Assembly: GCA_965601665.1 (NCBI GenBank)
Contig: OZ271833.1
Coordinates: 124,001 to 188,000 of the forward strand
DNA: 64,000 nucleotides
Reading direction: 5' to 3'
Source: JANQNX01 sp965601665
GTDB lineage: Bacteria; Pseudomonadota; Gammaproteobacteria; Eutrophobiales; Eutrophobiaceae
In this document: positions 18,998 through 28,192 of the stretch, in pieces
How positions within the stretch are numbered: the stretch's first letter is position 1
Layout of the letters: each line of letters opens with the position of its first letter
Program-made: the position numbers and the translations under genes
The notes under the pieces: model-generated
The model's database searches: none
What the model was told of the DNA's origin: nothing
Seen by the model: the letters and a program-made list of their open reading frames with translations, nothing else

Positions 18998-20020
18998 TTA
19001 ATTTTGAGTGATTACGCTATCGTTCTCTTTTAATGAGAACTGCCCCTCGATGACTATGAGCGTTTGTTCCGGTAAATCCGTAGGGCTGGCTCGTCCTGCC
19101 TGTGCATCAAGCAAGGGTATAAATACAGCGATATCGTTTATAATTGTAAAAAAACCCAGCTTGTCATTACGGCGTACCAGGTATTGGCCTGGAATGTGGG
19201 GTCTTTGGTCTTTCCATACCAGCTTACCCGCCGCACCAGGCAGTGCCCTGTCATCAGCAAACAGTAACCTGGCTTCACGGTTACGGGTTTCAGGATTAAT
19301 CGCCGGGTTAATGGCGCGGAGTTTCAAGGTATAACGACTGTTACCTTGTTCGAAATAAAGCGCTTTTGAAGTTTCAACCTGCGATGCATCATCACTGAGA
19401 ATCTGGGCCGATAGTTCAAGATTATCGATATCAATAATCCTTACCAGTGGTGTACCGTTGCTGGCGAACTGGCCCTCGGCACTGTCCCGCGCCAGCACCA
19501 GTGCCCTGAAGGGGCTGACCACAGTACAGCGTGATTCATCCAGTAATGCGATATCCAGTTGAATACGGGTGCCACGCAGGTTGGCCTGTAATACCTGCAG
19601 GTCTGATTCACGTTCATCCAGCAATTCTTCCGCTACCGATTGCTTTAGTGTCAGTTTGCGCGTGCGTTCAAGTCGTCTTTCTGCCAATGTAATTTGCGAC
19701 TTTAGACTTTCCAGCCGGGTACGAATCTCGTTACTGCGTAACGTGTAATCCGTGCAATCCAGTCTTGCCAGGATGCTGCCCTTATCAACAACATTCCCGA
19801 CCCTGACCGGTATGGACTCCACCTGTGCCTCGATACGGGAACTGACAGAGGTTTCGTTCAGGCTAATCACCGTGGCCGGTGCCGAGCGTTGCGGGTAAAT
19901 TGCAATATCTTCGAGTTTGGCAGTAATGACCGTGGTGGAGTCGGCTGCAACCACGAACGGCGCTAAAAACAGCATGCACAAGCTGGTACTAAACAATCTC
20001 ATGACAAATACAACAGGCAT
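18998..20020 (-). CDS. Membrane fusion protein of an RND efflux pump (HlyD/AcrA type)
   Basis: Periplasmic adaptor joining the RND pump to an outer-membrane channel. 340 residues: signal peptide (about 1-25, ending VVAADS), a lipoyl-like half motif (VGNVVDKGSILARLDCTDY), an alpha-helical hairpin (about 95-160), a second lipoyl half and a beta-barrel. The ATG at 20020 has GGAA at suitable spacing; an internal ATG six codons later would also give a signal peptide but lacks a ribosome site. It precedes the pump gene in the usual order. An inverted repeat lies upstream (separate entry). Confidence 0.88.
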   Translation of the reverse strand: MPVVFVMRLFSTSLCMLFLAPFVVAADSTTVITAKLEDIAIYPQRSAPATVISLNETSVSSRIEAQVESIPVRVGNVVDKGSILARLDCTDYTLRSNEIRTRLESLKSQITLAERRLERTRKLTLKQSVAEELLDERESDLQVLQANLRGTRIQLDIALLDESRCTVVSPFRALVLARDSAEGQFASNGTPLVRIIDIDNLELSAQILSDDASQVETSKALYFEQGNSRYTLKLRAINPAINPETRNREARLLFADDRALPGAAGKLVWKDQRPHIPGQYLVRRNDKLGFFTIINDIAVFIPLLDAQAGRASPTDLPEQTLIVIEGQFSLKENDSVITQN

Positions 20021-20038
20021 TGAATGAATTCCGCGTCA

Positions 20039-20069
20039 CTCTAACAGATATCGCACGCATGAGTTAGAG
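20039..20069. promoter_or_regulatory. Inverted repeat upstream of the RND operon, possible operator
   Basis: Perfect 7-bp arms CTCTAAC (20039-20045) and GTTAGAG (20063-20069) separated by 17 bases, lying 19 bases before the adaptor-gene start and after recN. There is no T-run. It could be an operator for an unlinked repressor or a weak hairpin at the end of recN. No regulator gene is adjacent. Confidence 0.3.
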
Positions 20070-20096
20070 AAACGATACCGTTTCAGGTTTGGCGGC

Positions 20097-21761
20097 CTAA
20101 ACAGCCTCAAGCATTTTTTCGGCGTTGGCCCGGCTTTCTGACGTGATGGTTAGACCCGCCAGCATCCTGGCGACTTCATCGATACGCTGTTGTTTATCGA
20201 GCACCTCTACCCGGGTACTGGTTTGCTTGTCTTGCATTTCCTTGGAGACCCGAAAATGCTGATTGCCGCATGACGCGACCTGTGCGAGATGGGTGACACA
20301 GAAAATTTGTCTGTGCCCGGCCAGATTGTGCAATAAACGGCCTACAACCTCTGCGATACCGCCACTAATACCGGTGTCTACTTCATCGAAAATTAACGTT
20401 GGCACACCGCTATCACTGGAGCCGATAATTTGTATTGCCAGGCTTAGTCGCGATAGTTCGCCACCGGAGGCTACCTTAACGAGCGGGCGTGCTGGTTGCC
20501 CCGGGTTTGTAGAGACCATGTAAGTAATCGTATCCATGCCATGTTGACGAGGCTTTTCTTCTTCCATCCGCGTCACGTCAATCCTGAATTCGCCACCCAT
20601 GCCGAGTTCACGCATTTTTTCACAGACCGCGGCTGACAATTTTGTGGCCGTTTGTTGTCGTTGCCTGTTTAATAGTTCCGCCAGTTTGAAATAGTCCTGG
20701 ATAACTGTTTGCAAGCGTTCTTGTAACGCATCGTAACGCTCCTGCCCATGCTCCAGCTTGTCCAGTTCCTGTTGTAACGTTTGCAGGTGTGACATCAACG
20801 ATTCTGGTTTGACGCGGTGTTTGCGCGCCAGGTCGTGATACCGATCCAGCCTTTGTTCCACGCGTTGCAGTTCGGAACTGTCGTTATCAATTCTTTCAAG
20901 GTAGTTTCGTAATTCATCTGCGGCTTCAGCAACCTGTATATGTGCATTACCAAGCATCTCGGCAATGCCGGAAAGTGATTTATCAAGTCGCGATAAATCA
21001 TCAAATGCGCGCAGCTGTGCGCCAACCCGATCCTCGATAGCGGCATCCGAGTCTCGTAACTCTGACAGGGCAGATTGGCAGGCCTCTGTTAGTTTCTGTG
21101 AGTTGGCGAGTCGTATGTGTTGTTTGTCCAATTGTTCATATTCATTATCGCCCATGCCAAGCTCGGTCAATTCCTCTATCTGGTAACGCAGCAGTGTCAG
21201 CCTTGCCTCGTAATCTTCGCCACCGGTTTGAACTTCCTGTAATTGTTGGCTGATATCTTTCCATTCATTGTAGAGATTCTCCACACTGTCGAGCCTTGAC
21301 TGGTATTGGCCATAGTCATCCAGTAACTGGCGTTGTGTACCGGCTTGCGACAGTGATTGATGTGCATGCTGCCCGAAGATATCGATCAAATGTATGCCGA
21401 CGTCGCGCAATGACTGCACGGGTACAGGTTGATTATTGATAAAAGCACGGGAACGCCCGTCATTGCTGACAACACGACGTATAAATAATTCGTCGTCTTC
21501 ACAATCGATATCCAGTTCTTGTAACAGGCTATGCACATGGGGAAGGTTTACCAGAACAAACACCGCGGTAATGTCTGCCTTTTCAGTGCCTGATCTCACC
21601 AGCGCGGTGTCGGCCCGGTCGCCAAGGATTAGGCCAATGGCATCGAGCAGGATAGACTTGCCAGCGCCGGTCTCCCCGGTAAGAACCGTCATGCCAGCGG
21701 CAAACTCCAGGTCCAGCTGGTCGATGACCGCTAGATTCTTTATGACCAGATTACGAAGCAA
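20097..21761 (-). CDS. recN: DNA repair protein RecN
   Basis: SMC-like ATPase for double-strand break repair. 554 residues: Walker A GETGAGKS (29-36), a long central coiled coil (about 155-365), the ABC signature VASGGELSRLSLA and Walker B TLIFDEVDTGISGG. The start is TTG, giving MLRNLVIKNLAVID, which matches the family's first strand exactly; no better ATG exists nearby. Length is standard. The order recN-nadK with hrcA divergent is conserved in many gammaproteobacteria. No LexA box was recognised upstream. Confidence 0.96.
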   Translation of the reverse strand: MLRNLVIKNLAVIDQLDLEFAAGMTVLTGETGAGKSILLDAIGLILGDRADTALVRSGTEKADITAVFVLVNLPHVHSLLQELDIDCEDDELFIRRVVSNDGRSRAFINNQPVPVQSLRDVGIHLIDIFGQHAHQSLSQAGTQRQLLDDYGQYQSRLDSVENLYNEWKDISQQLQEVQTGGEDYEARLTLLRYQIEELTELGMGDNEYEQLDKQHIRLANSQKLTEACQSALSELRDSDAAIEDRVGAQLRAFDDLSRLDKSLSGIAEMLGNAHIQVAEAADELRNYLERIDNDSSELQRVEQRLDRYHDLARKHRVKPESLMSHLQTLQQELDKLEHGQERYDALQERLQTVIQDYFKLAELLNRQRQQTATKLSAAVCEKMRELGMGGEFRIDVTRMEEEKPRQHGMDTITYMVSTNPGQPARPLVKVASGGELSRLSLAIQIIGSSDSGVPTLIFDEVDTGISGGIAEVVGRLLHNLAGHRQIFCVTHLAQVASCGNQHFRVSKEMQDKQTSTRVEVLDKQQRIDEVARMLAGLTITSESRANAEKMLEAV

Positions 21762-21906
21762 TTAGAGTGCCTCCGCAAAGAGTAGTTTTTCATTTAGAGC
21801 GACGCAGGAAGCCAAAGCCGAGAGCCGTAGTGTATAGTTAATACATAAGGTCTTGAGAACAGATACGACGCAGCTGTAAGAGAAAAAATGCATTTTCGGA
21901 TGTGCT

Positions 21907-22770
21907 CTACTTACTCCAGTGTAATTTTTCTCTCAATATATGAAACTGATCATGATCAGGCGGATGTATCAGGTGGATCTTGCGGTCTTTCTTTTTGATG
22001 ACGATGCGATCACTGGGCGCCAGTTCCAGCATGATTTCGCCGTCAAATGTTAACCGTGCCTGATCGACTTCACGCGTGCCCACAACCACCTCTACCTCGC
22101 TGTCCCCATTGACGACAATGGGACGATTAGTCAATGAATGAGGACAGATTGGCACCAGTACCAGGGCGTCCAGGGCCGGATGCACAACGGGTCCGCCACC
22201 CGATAACGCATAGGCAGTTGAGCCAGTCGGGGTGGCCACAATTAGTCCATCTGAACGGTGCCTGTGCACAAAAGCGTCATTCACAAACGTCTCCAGTTGC
22301 ACCAGTCTGGCAATGTTCCATTTCTGGATGATGACGTCGTTGAGGGCGTAATCTTCGAGGATACACTTTTCATCCCGGAATACCTGGCCACGCAACAGGA
22401 AGCGGACATCCTCCACGTAATTTCCACCCAGGATGGCATCAAGATTCCCGGCAATGGCATCGGCGGGGATATCCGACAGGAAACCCACATGACCCATATT
22501 TATACCCAGCAGGGGTACCTTGTCATCGCATAGCAGGTGTGCAGCCATGAGCATGGTGCCGTCACCGCCAATGGCAATAGCGAGATCGCAATGTTTACCG
22601 AGCTCTGTCTTATCAACAACCTGGTTATCACCGACGTCTACGAGTTCGGCACAGCATTTATCCAGTACCAGTTCTATATCCCGGGTAGAGAAATATGCCA
22701 TTAATTCAGTCAGGGTATCCCTGACTGCCCTGACACCAGAATTCGTGATAAGTCCAATACGCTTAAACAT
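21907..22770 (-). CDS. nadK: NAD kinase
   Basis: Phosphorylates NAD to NADP. 287 residues with the GGDGT motif (68-72), the NE/D-type segment LNDVIIQK, and TPTGSTAYALSGGGP, which is diagnostic of the family. Cytosolic. Located upstream of recN on the same strand with a 145-base gap, and divergent from hrcA. Length and all motifs are normal, so it is intact. Confidence 0.96.
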   Translation of the reverse strand: MFKRIGLITNSGVRAVRDTLTELMAYFSTRDIELVLDKCCAELVDVGDNQVVDKTELGKHCDLAIAIGGDGTMLMAAHLLCDDKVPLLGINMGHVGFLSDIPADAIAGNLDAILGGNYVEDVRFLLRGQVFRDEKCILEDYALNDVIIQKWNIARLVQLETFVNDAFVHRHRSDGLIVATPTGSTAYALSGGGPVVHPALDALVLVPICPHSLTNRPIVVNGDSEVEVVVGTREVDQARLTFDGEIMLELAPSDRIVIKKKDRKIHLIHPPDHDQFHILREKLHWSK

Positions 22771-22881
22771 TTAGCCGGCTCTTTTTACCAATTTTTAAAG
22801 CAAACATATCATGCTCTTGGAGCGTCGCCAAAATACTTGCTGATACTGTACATGTCGGTTTCACAGAATTCACTCACAGGT

Positions 22882-22908
22882 TTTGCACTCGCGCTGACAG
22901 AGTGCTAA
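22882..22908. promoter_or_regulatory. CIRCE operator (HrcA binding site)
   Basis: Left arm TTTGCACTC (one base off the consensus TTAGCACTC), nine-base spacer, right arm GAGTGCTAA (perfect). It lies 36 bases before the hrcA ATG, so HrcA most likely represses its own gene and anything transcribed with it (grpE, dnaK, dnaJ). Confidence 0.93.
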
Positions 22909-22944
22909 ATTCTGTTGTAATTATCTGATCTGTTGACTTTTATC

Positions 22945-24000
22945 ATGGCAGCGAATCTTGAATCTTCCCAGCTATCTGAACGCAGTCTGCGCCTCTTTAA
23001 AGTGCTTGTTGAGCACTTCATTGTAGATGGCCAGCCAGTAGGTTCGCGCACCCTGGCGAAGGATTCCGATCTTAATCTAAGCCCGGCGACCATTCGCAAT
23101 GTCATGGCCGACCTGGAAGACCTTGGTTTACTACAGTCGCCGCATACCTCTGCTGGCCGGGTACCCACTGCCAAGGGCTACCGTATGTTCGTCGACAACC
23201 TGTTAAGAATTAATAACCTGCAATCAGCGGAAGTTGAACATATTGCCCGCGGCCTGGCACTGGAAGGCGATTTGTCAGAATTGATGAAGCGCACATCGAA
23301 CATGTTGTCAGATATTACGCAACTCGCTGGTGTGGTTATGTTGCCCAGGACCAATAAATCGGTATTGCAGCACATTGAATTTATTTCCCTGTCTGCCAAC
23401 AAGATTCTTGTCATTCTGATCGTGAATGACAGGGAAATACAAAATCGTATTATTCATGCAGCTAAAAGTTACACCGCTTCGGAATTGCAGCAGGTTTCGA
23501 ACTACCTGAACGAGTTATTCGCAGGCAAGGAATTGACCGAAGTCAGGAAATCCATCATCGATGAGATGGAAAAAATGAAAGACGAGGTCAATGTGTTGAT
23601 GCAGACTGCAATAGAGGTAGCGCAGCATGCATTTGATACCAGTGACGAAGCTCGTGAAGACCTGTTATTTTCAGGTCAGACTAACCTCATGGACGTAGCA
23701 GAGCTTTGTAATGTAGATAAGCTCAAGAAATTATTTGAAACCTTCAACCAGAAGCGAGACATATTGCATTTACTCGAGCAGGCCATTAATGCAGAGGGAA
23801 TCCAGATCTTTATTGGCGAGGAATCCGGCTATGATGTCCTTGATAATTGCAGTGTCGTGACGTCTCCCTATGAGGCAAATGGCGAAATTCTTGGCGTCCT
23901 GGGTGTGATTGGTCCCACGCGCATGCAGTATGACCGCGTGATTCCCATCGTGGATATTACTGCCAAGATGCTTGGGGTCGCCTTGAATTCTAAAAATTAA
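22945..24000 (+). CDS. hrcA: Heat-inducible transcription repressor HrcA
   Basis: Repressor that binds CIRCE and is kept active by GroE. 351 residues: N-terminal winged helix (LSERSLRLFKVLVEHFI; DGQPVGSRTLAKDSDLNLSP; TIRNVMADLEDLGLLQSPHT), a GAF-like core and the C-terminal ILGVLGVIGPTRMQYDRVIP signature. I take ATG 22945 over a TTG four codons earlier; the protein then starts in the usual way. A CIRCE box sits immediately upstream. First gene of hrcA-grpE-dnaK-dnaJ. Confidence 0.95.
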   Translation: MAANLESSQLSERSLRLFKVLVEHFIVDGQPVGSRTLAKDSDLNLSPATIRNVMADLEDLGLLQSPHTSAGRVPTAKGYRMFVDNLLRINNLQSAEVEHIARGLALEGDLSELMKRTSNMLSDITQLAGVVMLPRTNKSVLQHIEFISLSANKILVILIVNDREIQNRIIHAAKSYTASELQQVSNYLNELFAGKELTEVRKSIIDEMEKMKDEVNVLMQTAIEVAQHAFDTSDEAREDLLFSGQTNLMDVAELCNVDKLKKLFETFNQKRDILHLLEQAINAEGIQIFIGEESGYDVLDNCSVVTSPYEANGEILGVLGVIGPTRMQYDRVIPIVDITAKMLGVALNSKN

Positions 24001-24067
24001 CCCCTATCTCTGAAATTTGTGCTATTGCGGCACAGGGTCTCACACGTCTTATTGTTAGAGGATAGTT

Positions 24068-24673
24068 ATGTCAGGTCAGGATAACGAGACTGCACAGGCT
24101 GATATTGAGCAGCCTGCAGAGCAGCAAACAACAGAAAATGAAGCCACAGTGCAGGCTTCAGAACAACAATCGCCAGCACCAGACAACGCTGAAACTGGCG
24201 ATACTGATGAATTGGAAACACTCCGCAGCGAGCTTGATAAAGAGCGGGAGCAGGCCCAGGTTAACCTGGATCGTGCCCTCAGGGCCCAGGCCGAAATGGA
24301 AAACCTGCGCAAGCGAACAACCCGTGATGTGGAAAATGCCCATAAATATGCGCTTGAAAAATTCGTAAACGAACTCCTGCCAATTGTAGATAGCCTCGAA
24401 CTTGGTATGGCTGCGGCGGTCGGCAACGATGCTAATAAGGAGTTGCTGGAGGGCATGCAACTGACATTGAAAATGTTTTTGACGGCGCTGGAAAAGTTTG
24501 GCGTAAACCAGCTCAGCCCGGAGGGTGAGAAATTTAACCCGGAACAGCATGAAGCCGTATCGATGCAAGAGGTAGAAGGGAAAGACGCTGGCACAGTGAT
24601 TACCGTCATGCAGAAAGGTTACGAGCTAAACGGGCGCCTGGTCAGGCCTGCCATGGTCATGGTGGCGAAATAA
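24068..24673 (+). CDS. grpE: Nucleotide exchange factor GrpE
   Basis: Co-chaperone that releases ADP from DnaK. 201 residues: acidic, glutamine-rich disordered start (1-50), long dimerising helix (about 55-115, ending NLRKRTTRDVENA), then the beta-wing with FNPEQHEAVSMQE and the closing GYELNGRLVRPAMVMVAK, all family hallmarks. Lies 67 bases after hrcA and 109 bases before dnaK. AGAGGATAGTT precedes the ATG and supplies a ribosome site. Confidence 0.97.
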   Translation: MSGQDNETAQADIEQPAEQQTTENEATVQASEQQSPAPDNAETGDTDELETLRSELDKEREQAQVNLDRALRAQAEMENLRKRTTRDVENAHKYALEKFVNELLPIVDSLELGMAAAVGNDANKELLEGMQLTLKMFLTALEKFGVNQLSPEGEKFNPEQHEAVSMQEVEGKDAGTVITVMQKGYELNGRLVRPAMVMVAK

Positions 24674-24686
24674 ATCGACGGCGACT

Positions 24687-24712
24687 CTTGAAATCAGGGC
24701 CATCACCCTCAT
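24687..24712 (+). promoter_or_regulatory. Candidate sigma-32 heat-shock promoter for dnaK-dnaJ
   Basis: CTTGAAA (24687-24693) matches the sigma-32 -35 consensus. Thirteen bases later CCTCAT (24707-24712) differs by one base from the -10 core CCCCAT. The dnaK ATG follows about 70 bases downstream. With the CIRCE box before hrcA, this implies two layers of heat-shock control. Confidence 0.55.
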
Positions 24713-24782
24713 TTTATTGAATAACACAATTTTTCAAAAAAATTATTTAAATACATATAGTTAAAGAATCTGGAGAAAACCA

Positions 24783-26714
24783 ATGGGCAAGATTATCGGT
24801 ATAGACCTCGGCACAACCAACTCTTGTGTTGCCGTACTTGAAGGCGGCAAGCCCAAGGTCATTGAAAACAGCGAGGGCGCCAGAACGACGCCTTCCATCG
24901 TCGCCTACACCGATGACGATGAAATCCTGGTGGGTCAGTCTGCGAAACGCCAGTCAGTAACGAATCCAAAAAATACGTTGTACGGTGTCAAACGATTGAT
25001 TGGCCGTCGTTACGACGAAGAAACCGTACAGAAAGACATCAAATTCGTCCCGTTCAATATTGTTAAAGCGGATAACGGCGATGCCTGGGTTGAAGCCAAA
25101 GGCAAGAAGATGGCACCACCCGAGGTATCGGCGCGCGTATTAATGAAGATGAAACAAACCGCCGAGGATTATCTTGGTGAAGAAGTGACCGAGGCGGTTA
25201 TCACTGTCCCGGCTTATTTCAATGATTCCCAGCGTCAGGCTACCAAGGACGCCGGCAAGATCGCAGGTCTGGATGTACGTCGAATTATCAATGAACCGAC
25301 CGCCGCATCTCTCGCCTACGGTATGGATAAAAAACGTGGCGATGCCAAGATTGCCGTGTTTGACCTTGGCGGTGGTACTTTCGACGTTTCCATTATCGAG
25401 ATAGCCGAAGTAGATGGTGAACACCAGTTTGAGGTGTTATCAACCAATGGTGATACCTTCCTCGGTGGTGAAGACTTCGACTTGCGCATCATTGATTTCC
25501 TGTGTGATGAATTCAAGAAAGAAAACAGCGTAGATCTGCATAATGACCCGCTGGCATTACAGCGTCTGAAGGAAGCCGCTGAAAAGGCCAAGATCGAACT
25601 GTCATCTAGCCAGCAGACTGACATCAACCTGCCATATATCACGGCCGATGCGTCAGGACCCAAGCACATGAATATCAAGCTCACACGAGCAAAGCTTGAG
25701 TCGCTGGTAGAAGAACTGGTTGAACGTACTATCGATCCTTGCCAGGTAGCCTTGCAGGATGCCGGTCTATCAAAATCTGACATTAATGATGTCATTCTCG
25801 TGGGCGGGCAAACACGCATGCCGATGGTGCAGGCAAAAGTAGAGGGATTCTTTGGCAAGGAACCACGTAAAGACGTTAATCCTGACGAAGCGGTTGCTGT
25901 CGGGGCGGCTATTCAGGCCGGTGTACTTGGTGGTGACGTAAAGGATGTACTGTTGCTTGATGTAACGCCGCTGTCATTAGGTATTGAAACGCTTGGTGGC
26001 GTTATGACCAAACTGATCGACAAGAACACGACCATTCCGACCAAGGCAAACCAGGTGTTTTCTACTGCAGAGGATAACCAGACCGCGGTTACCGTCCATG
26101 TATTACAGGGCGAACGCGAAATGGCAACGGGTAACAAATCGTTGGGACGATTTGACCTCAGTGATATCCCGCCGGCGCCTCGCGGTATACCGCAAATCGA
26201 GGTCAATTTTGATATCGATGCCAACGGTATTTTGAACGTATCAGCAAAGGACAAGGCTACCGGTAAGGAACAGTCTATCGTCATCAAGGCGTCCAGTGGT
26301 TTATCGGACGAAGAGATTGATAACATGGTCAAGGATGCCGAGGCCCACGCGGAAGAAGATCGCAAGGCCAGGGAACTGGTAGAAGTTCGCAACATGGCCG
26401 AGAACATGATTCATGCTACCAACAAATCGCTACAGGACCTGGGTGATAAGGTAGAAGATCAGGAAAGGAAAGATATCGAGGCCGCTATTGCCGAGCTTGA
26501 AGAAGCCATGAAGACGGATGACAAGGATCAAATTAGCGACAAGACCACCAAACTGACAGAAGTGGCGGGTAAACTCGCCGAGAAGGCCTATGCCGAGCAA
26601 CAGGCTTCGGCTGAAGCGAATGCCTCGGCCGCGGCTGATGACAGTGGTAGTAGCGACAATAAGGATGACGATGTCGTGGATGCCGAGTTCGAAGAGGTAA
26701 AAGACGACAAGTAA
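24783..26714 (+). CDS. dnaK: Molecular chaperone DnaK (Hsp70)
   Basis: ATP-driven chaperone. 643 residues: actin-fold ATPase (1-385; IGIDLGTTNSCVAVLEGG at the start, FDLGGGTFDVSI, ILVGGQTRMP), the linker DVLLLDVTPLSLGIETLGG, a beta-sandwich substrate domain and a helical lid, then an alanine/serine/aspartate-rich tail ending EFEEVKDDK. The last residues are close to the classic EEVKD ending. Standard length, TGGAG ribosome site. Preceded by a likely sigma-32 promoter and followed 120 bases later by dnaJ. Confidence 0.99.
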   Translation: MGKIIGIDLGTTNSCVAVLEGGKPKVIENSEGARTTPSIVAYTDDDEILVGQSAKRQSVTNPKNTLYGVKRLIGRRYDEETVQKDIKFVPFNIVKADNGDAWVEAKGKKMAPPEVSARVLMKMKQTAEDYLGEEVTEAVITVPAYFNDSQRQATKDAGKIAGLDVRRIINEPTAASLAYGMDKKRGDAKIAVFDLGGGTFDVSIIEIAEVDGEHQFEVLSTNGDTFLGGEDFDLRIIDFLCDEFKKENSVDLHNDPLALQRLKEAAEKAKIELSSSQQTDINLPYITADASGPKHMNIKLTRAKLESLVEELVERTIDPCQVALQDAGLSKSDINDVILVGGQTRMPMVQAKVEGFFGKEPRKDVNPDEAVAVGAAIQAGVLGGDVKDVLLLDVTPLSLGIETLGGVMTKLIDKNTTIPTKANQVFSTAEDNQTAVTVHVLQGEREMATGNKSLGRFDLSDIPPAPRGIPQIEVNFDIDANGILNVSAKDKATGKEQSIVIKASSGLSDEEIDNMVKDAEAHAEEDRKARELVEVRNMAENMIHATNKSLQDLGDKVEDQERKDIEAAIAELEEAMKTDDKDQISDKTTKLTEVAGKLAEKAYAEQQASAEANASAAADDSGSSDNKDDDVVDAEFEEVKDDK

Positions 26715-26745
26715 AACGGTCGTTTGATCAAGTTGTAATAACCGG

Positions 26746-26780
26746 GCCCGGAGGTGCGTAACGCTGCTTCGGGCTTGTTT
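26746..26780 (+). terminator. Weak hairpin between dnaK and dnaJ
   Basis: GCCCG (26746-26750) pairs with CGGGC (26770-26774), followed by TTGTTT; a smaller GCGT-A-ACGC hairpin lies inside. It could reduce dnaJ transcription relative to dnaK or stabilise the dnaK message. Too weak for a firm call. Confidence 0.3.
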
Positions 26781-26834
26781 ACGTAATAAGCAACGCACAT
26801 GAATGAATAGTAGGAAGTTTAAGCAGGCATAACA

Positions 26835-27971
26835 ATGGCAGATAAACGTGATTATTACGAGGTACTGGGCGTTTCCAAAAACGCTGATGAGGCCGAGTTG
26901 AAGAAGGCCTATCGCCGCCTGGCGATGAAGTACCATCCCGATCGTAATAGCAACGACGAGTCGGCCGAGAACAAGTTCAAGGAAGCCAAGGAAGCGTACG
27001 ACGTCCTCTCTGACGAACAAAAACGTGCTGCGTATGATCAGTTTGGCCATGCCGGTGTTGATGCCAGTGCAGGTGCCGGTCCTGGCGGATTTTCCGGTGC
27101 CGGTTTTGGCGACATTTTTGACAGCGTGTTCGGTGATATCTTCGGTTCCGCCGGTGGGCGCGGAGGCGATCGCGTTTATCGCGGTGCCGACCTGCGTTAT
27201 AACCTGGAACTGTCGCTGGAAGACGCGGTTGCAGGCGCTAACGTCAAGATTCGAGTACCAAAAAGATCTACGTGCGATACCTGTAACGGTTCCGGCGCCA
27301 AAAAAGGCAGCACACCTGCCAAATGTCCTACCTGTAATGGCCAGGGACAGGTACGTATGCAGCAAGGTTTTTTTTCAATCCAGCAAACCTGCCCGCAGTG
27401 TCGCGGCCAGGGTAATATCATTAAGGATCCCTGCGGTACCTGTAATGGTCAGGGTCGCGTTCATGATAGCAAGACCATATCAGTAAAGGTTCCGGAAGGT
27501 GTTGATAACGGCGACCGCATTCGTCTATCGGGTGAGGGTGAAGCAGGTGAAAACAACGGACCAGCCGGTGATTTATATGTACACATCTCCGTCAAGGATC
27601 ATCCCATATTTGTGCGTGATGGCACCGACCTTTACTGTGATGTCCCCATAAGCTTTCCTACTGCGGCGCTGGGCGGTGAACTGGAAGTCCCGACGCTGGA
27701 CGGCAAGGTTAAACTCAAGATACCGGCCGAAACCCAGAGCGGTAAGTTGTTTCGCTTACGTTCCAAGGGCGTACGTTCTGTCAGGAACTCAACCAAGGGT
27801 GATTTACTTTGCCGCGTGGTAGTTGAAACGCCGGTTAAACTGAGTAGCAAGCAAAAAGAGCTGTTGCGGGAGTTTGAATCGGAAATGACGACAGGTGGGA
27901 CCAAGCACAGTCCGCAAGCCAGTAGTTGGTTAGACGGGGTTAAAAAATTCTTCGACTCTATGACGGGATAA
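26835..27971 (+). CDS. dnaJ: Co-chaperone DnaJ (Hsp40)
   Basis: Stimulates DnaK ATPase and delivers clients. 378 residues: J domain with HPD at 34-36, a glycine/phenylalanine-rich linker (about 72-120), a zinc-binding domain with four CxxCxGxG-type repeats (CDTCNGSG, CPTCNGQG, CPQCRGQG, CGTCNGQG), and C-terminal beta domains. Complete and of normal length. It ends immediately before a three-hairpin repeat (separate entry). Confidence 0.98.
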   Translation: MADKRDYYEVLGVSKNADEAELKKAYRRLAMKYHPDRNSNDESAENKFKEAKEAYDVLSDEQKRAAYDQFGHAGVDASAGAGPGGFSGAGFGDIFDSVFGDIFGSAGGRGGDRVYRGADLRYNLELSLEDAVAGANVKIRVPKRSTCDTCNGSGAKKGSTPAKCPTCNGQGQVRMQQGFFSIQQTCPQCRGQGNIIKDPCGTCNGQGRVHDSKTISVKVPEGVDNGDRIRLSGEGEAGENNGPAGDLYVHISVKDHPIFVRDGTDLYCDVPISFPTAALGGELEVPTLDGKVKLKIPAETQSGKLFRLRSKGVRSVRNSTKGDLLCRVVVETPVKLSSKQKELLREFESEMTTGGTKHSPQASSWLDGVKKFFDSMTG

Positions 27972-27991
27972 CGGCGGCTGGTTATTTCCGC

Positions 27992-28090
27992 GCTGACTTC
28001 GTTGCCGCACACTCTGCGGTTCTCATTTACCAATTCGTAAACTGCGATCCTCGATCGCACGGCGCTTTGTCATCACGAAAAATTCATCAG
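27992..28090 (+). repeat. Three-hairpin intergenic repeat, copy A (after dnaJ)
   Basis: About 95 bases alignable with a second copy after ppc. It contains three consecutive perfect stem-loops: CCGCA/TGCGG (28005-28009 / 28015-28019), TTTAC/GTAAA (28026-28030 / 28037-28041) and TGCGATC/GATCGCA (28043-28049 / 28053-28059). Stems are kept in both copies while stem bases differ (TTTAC/GTAAA here, TTTAG/CTAAA there). It sits just after a stop codon and may act as a transcript-end or mRNA-stability element, or be a non-autonomous mobile repeat. Confidence 0.65.
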
Positions 28091-28192
28091 CCTATTTATT
28101 CTCTTTCTTCCAGAAATTCAGGGTAAGCTTTAGATCGCTTTTGAAATCGGCGATACTGTTCGCAAATTAAATAACAGGTCTGGATCAGAAAT

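Noticed and set aside
24076..24609. 177-residue minus-strand frame rich in serine
   Set aside because: Antisense shadow of grpE; composition reflects the mirrored codons.
25316..25858. 180-residue minus-strand frame
   Set aside because: Antisense shadow inside dnaK.
26430..27365. Open frame of 311 residues on the minus strand
   Set aside because: Antisense to the dnaK end and dnaJ start, both secure; the frame is a by-product of their codon use, with no family resemblance or ribosome site.
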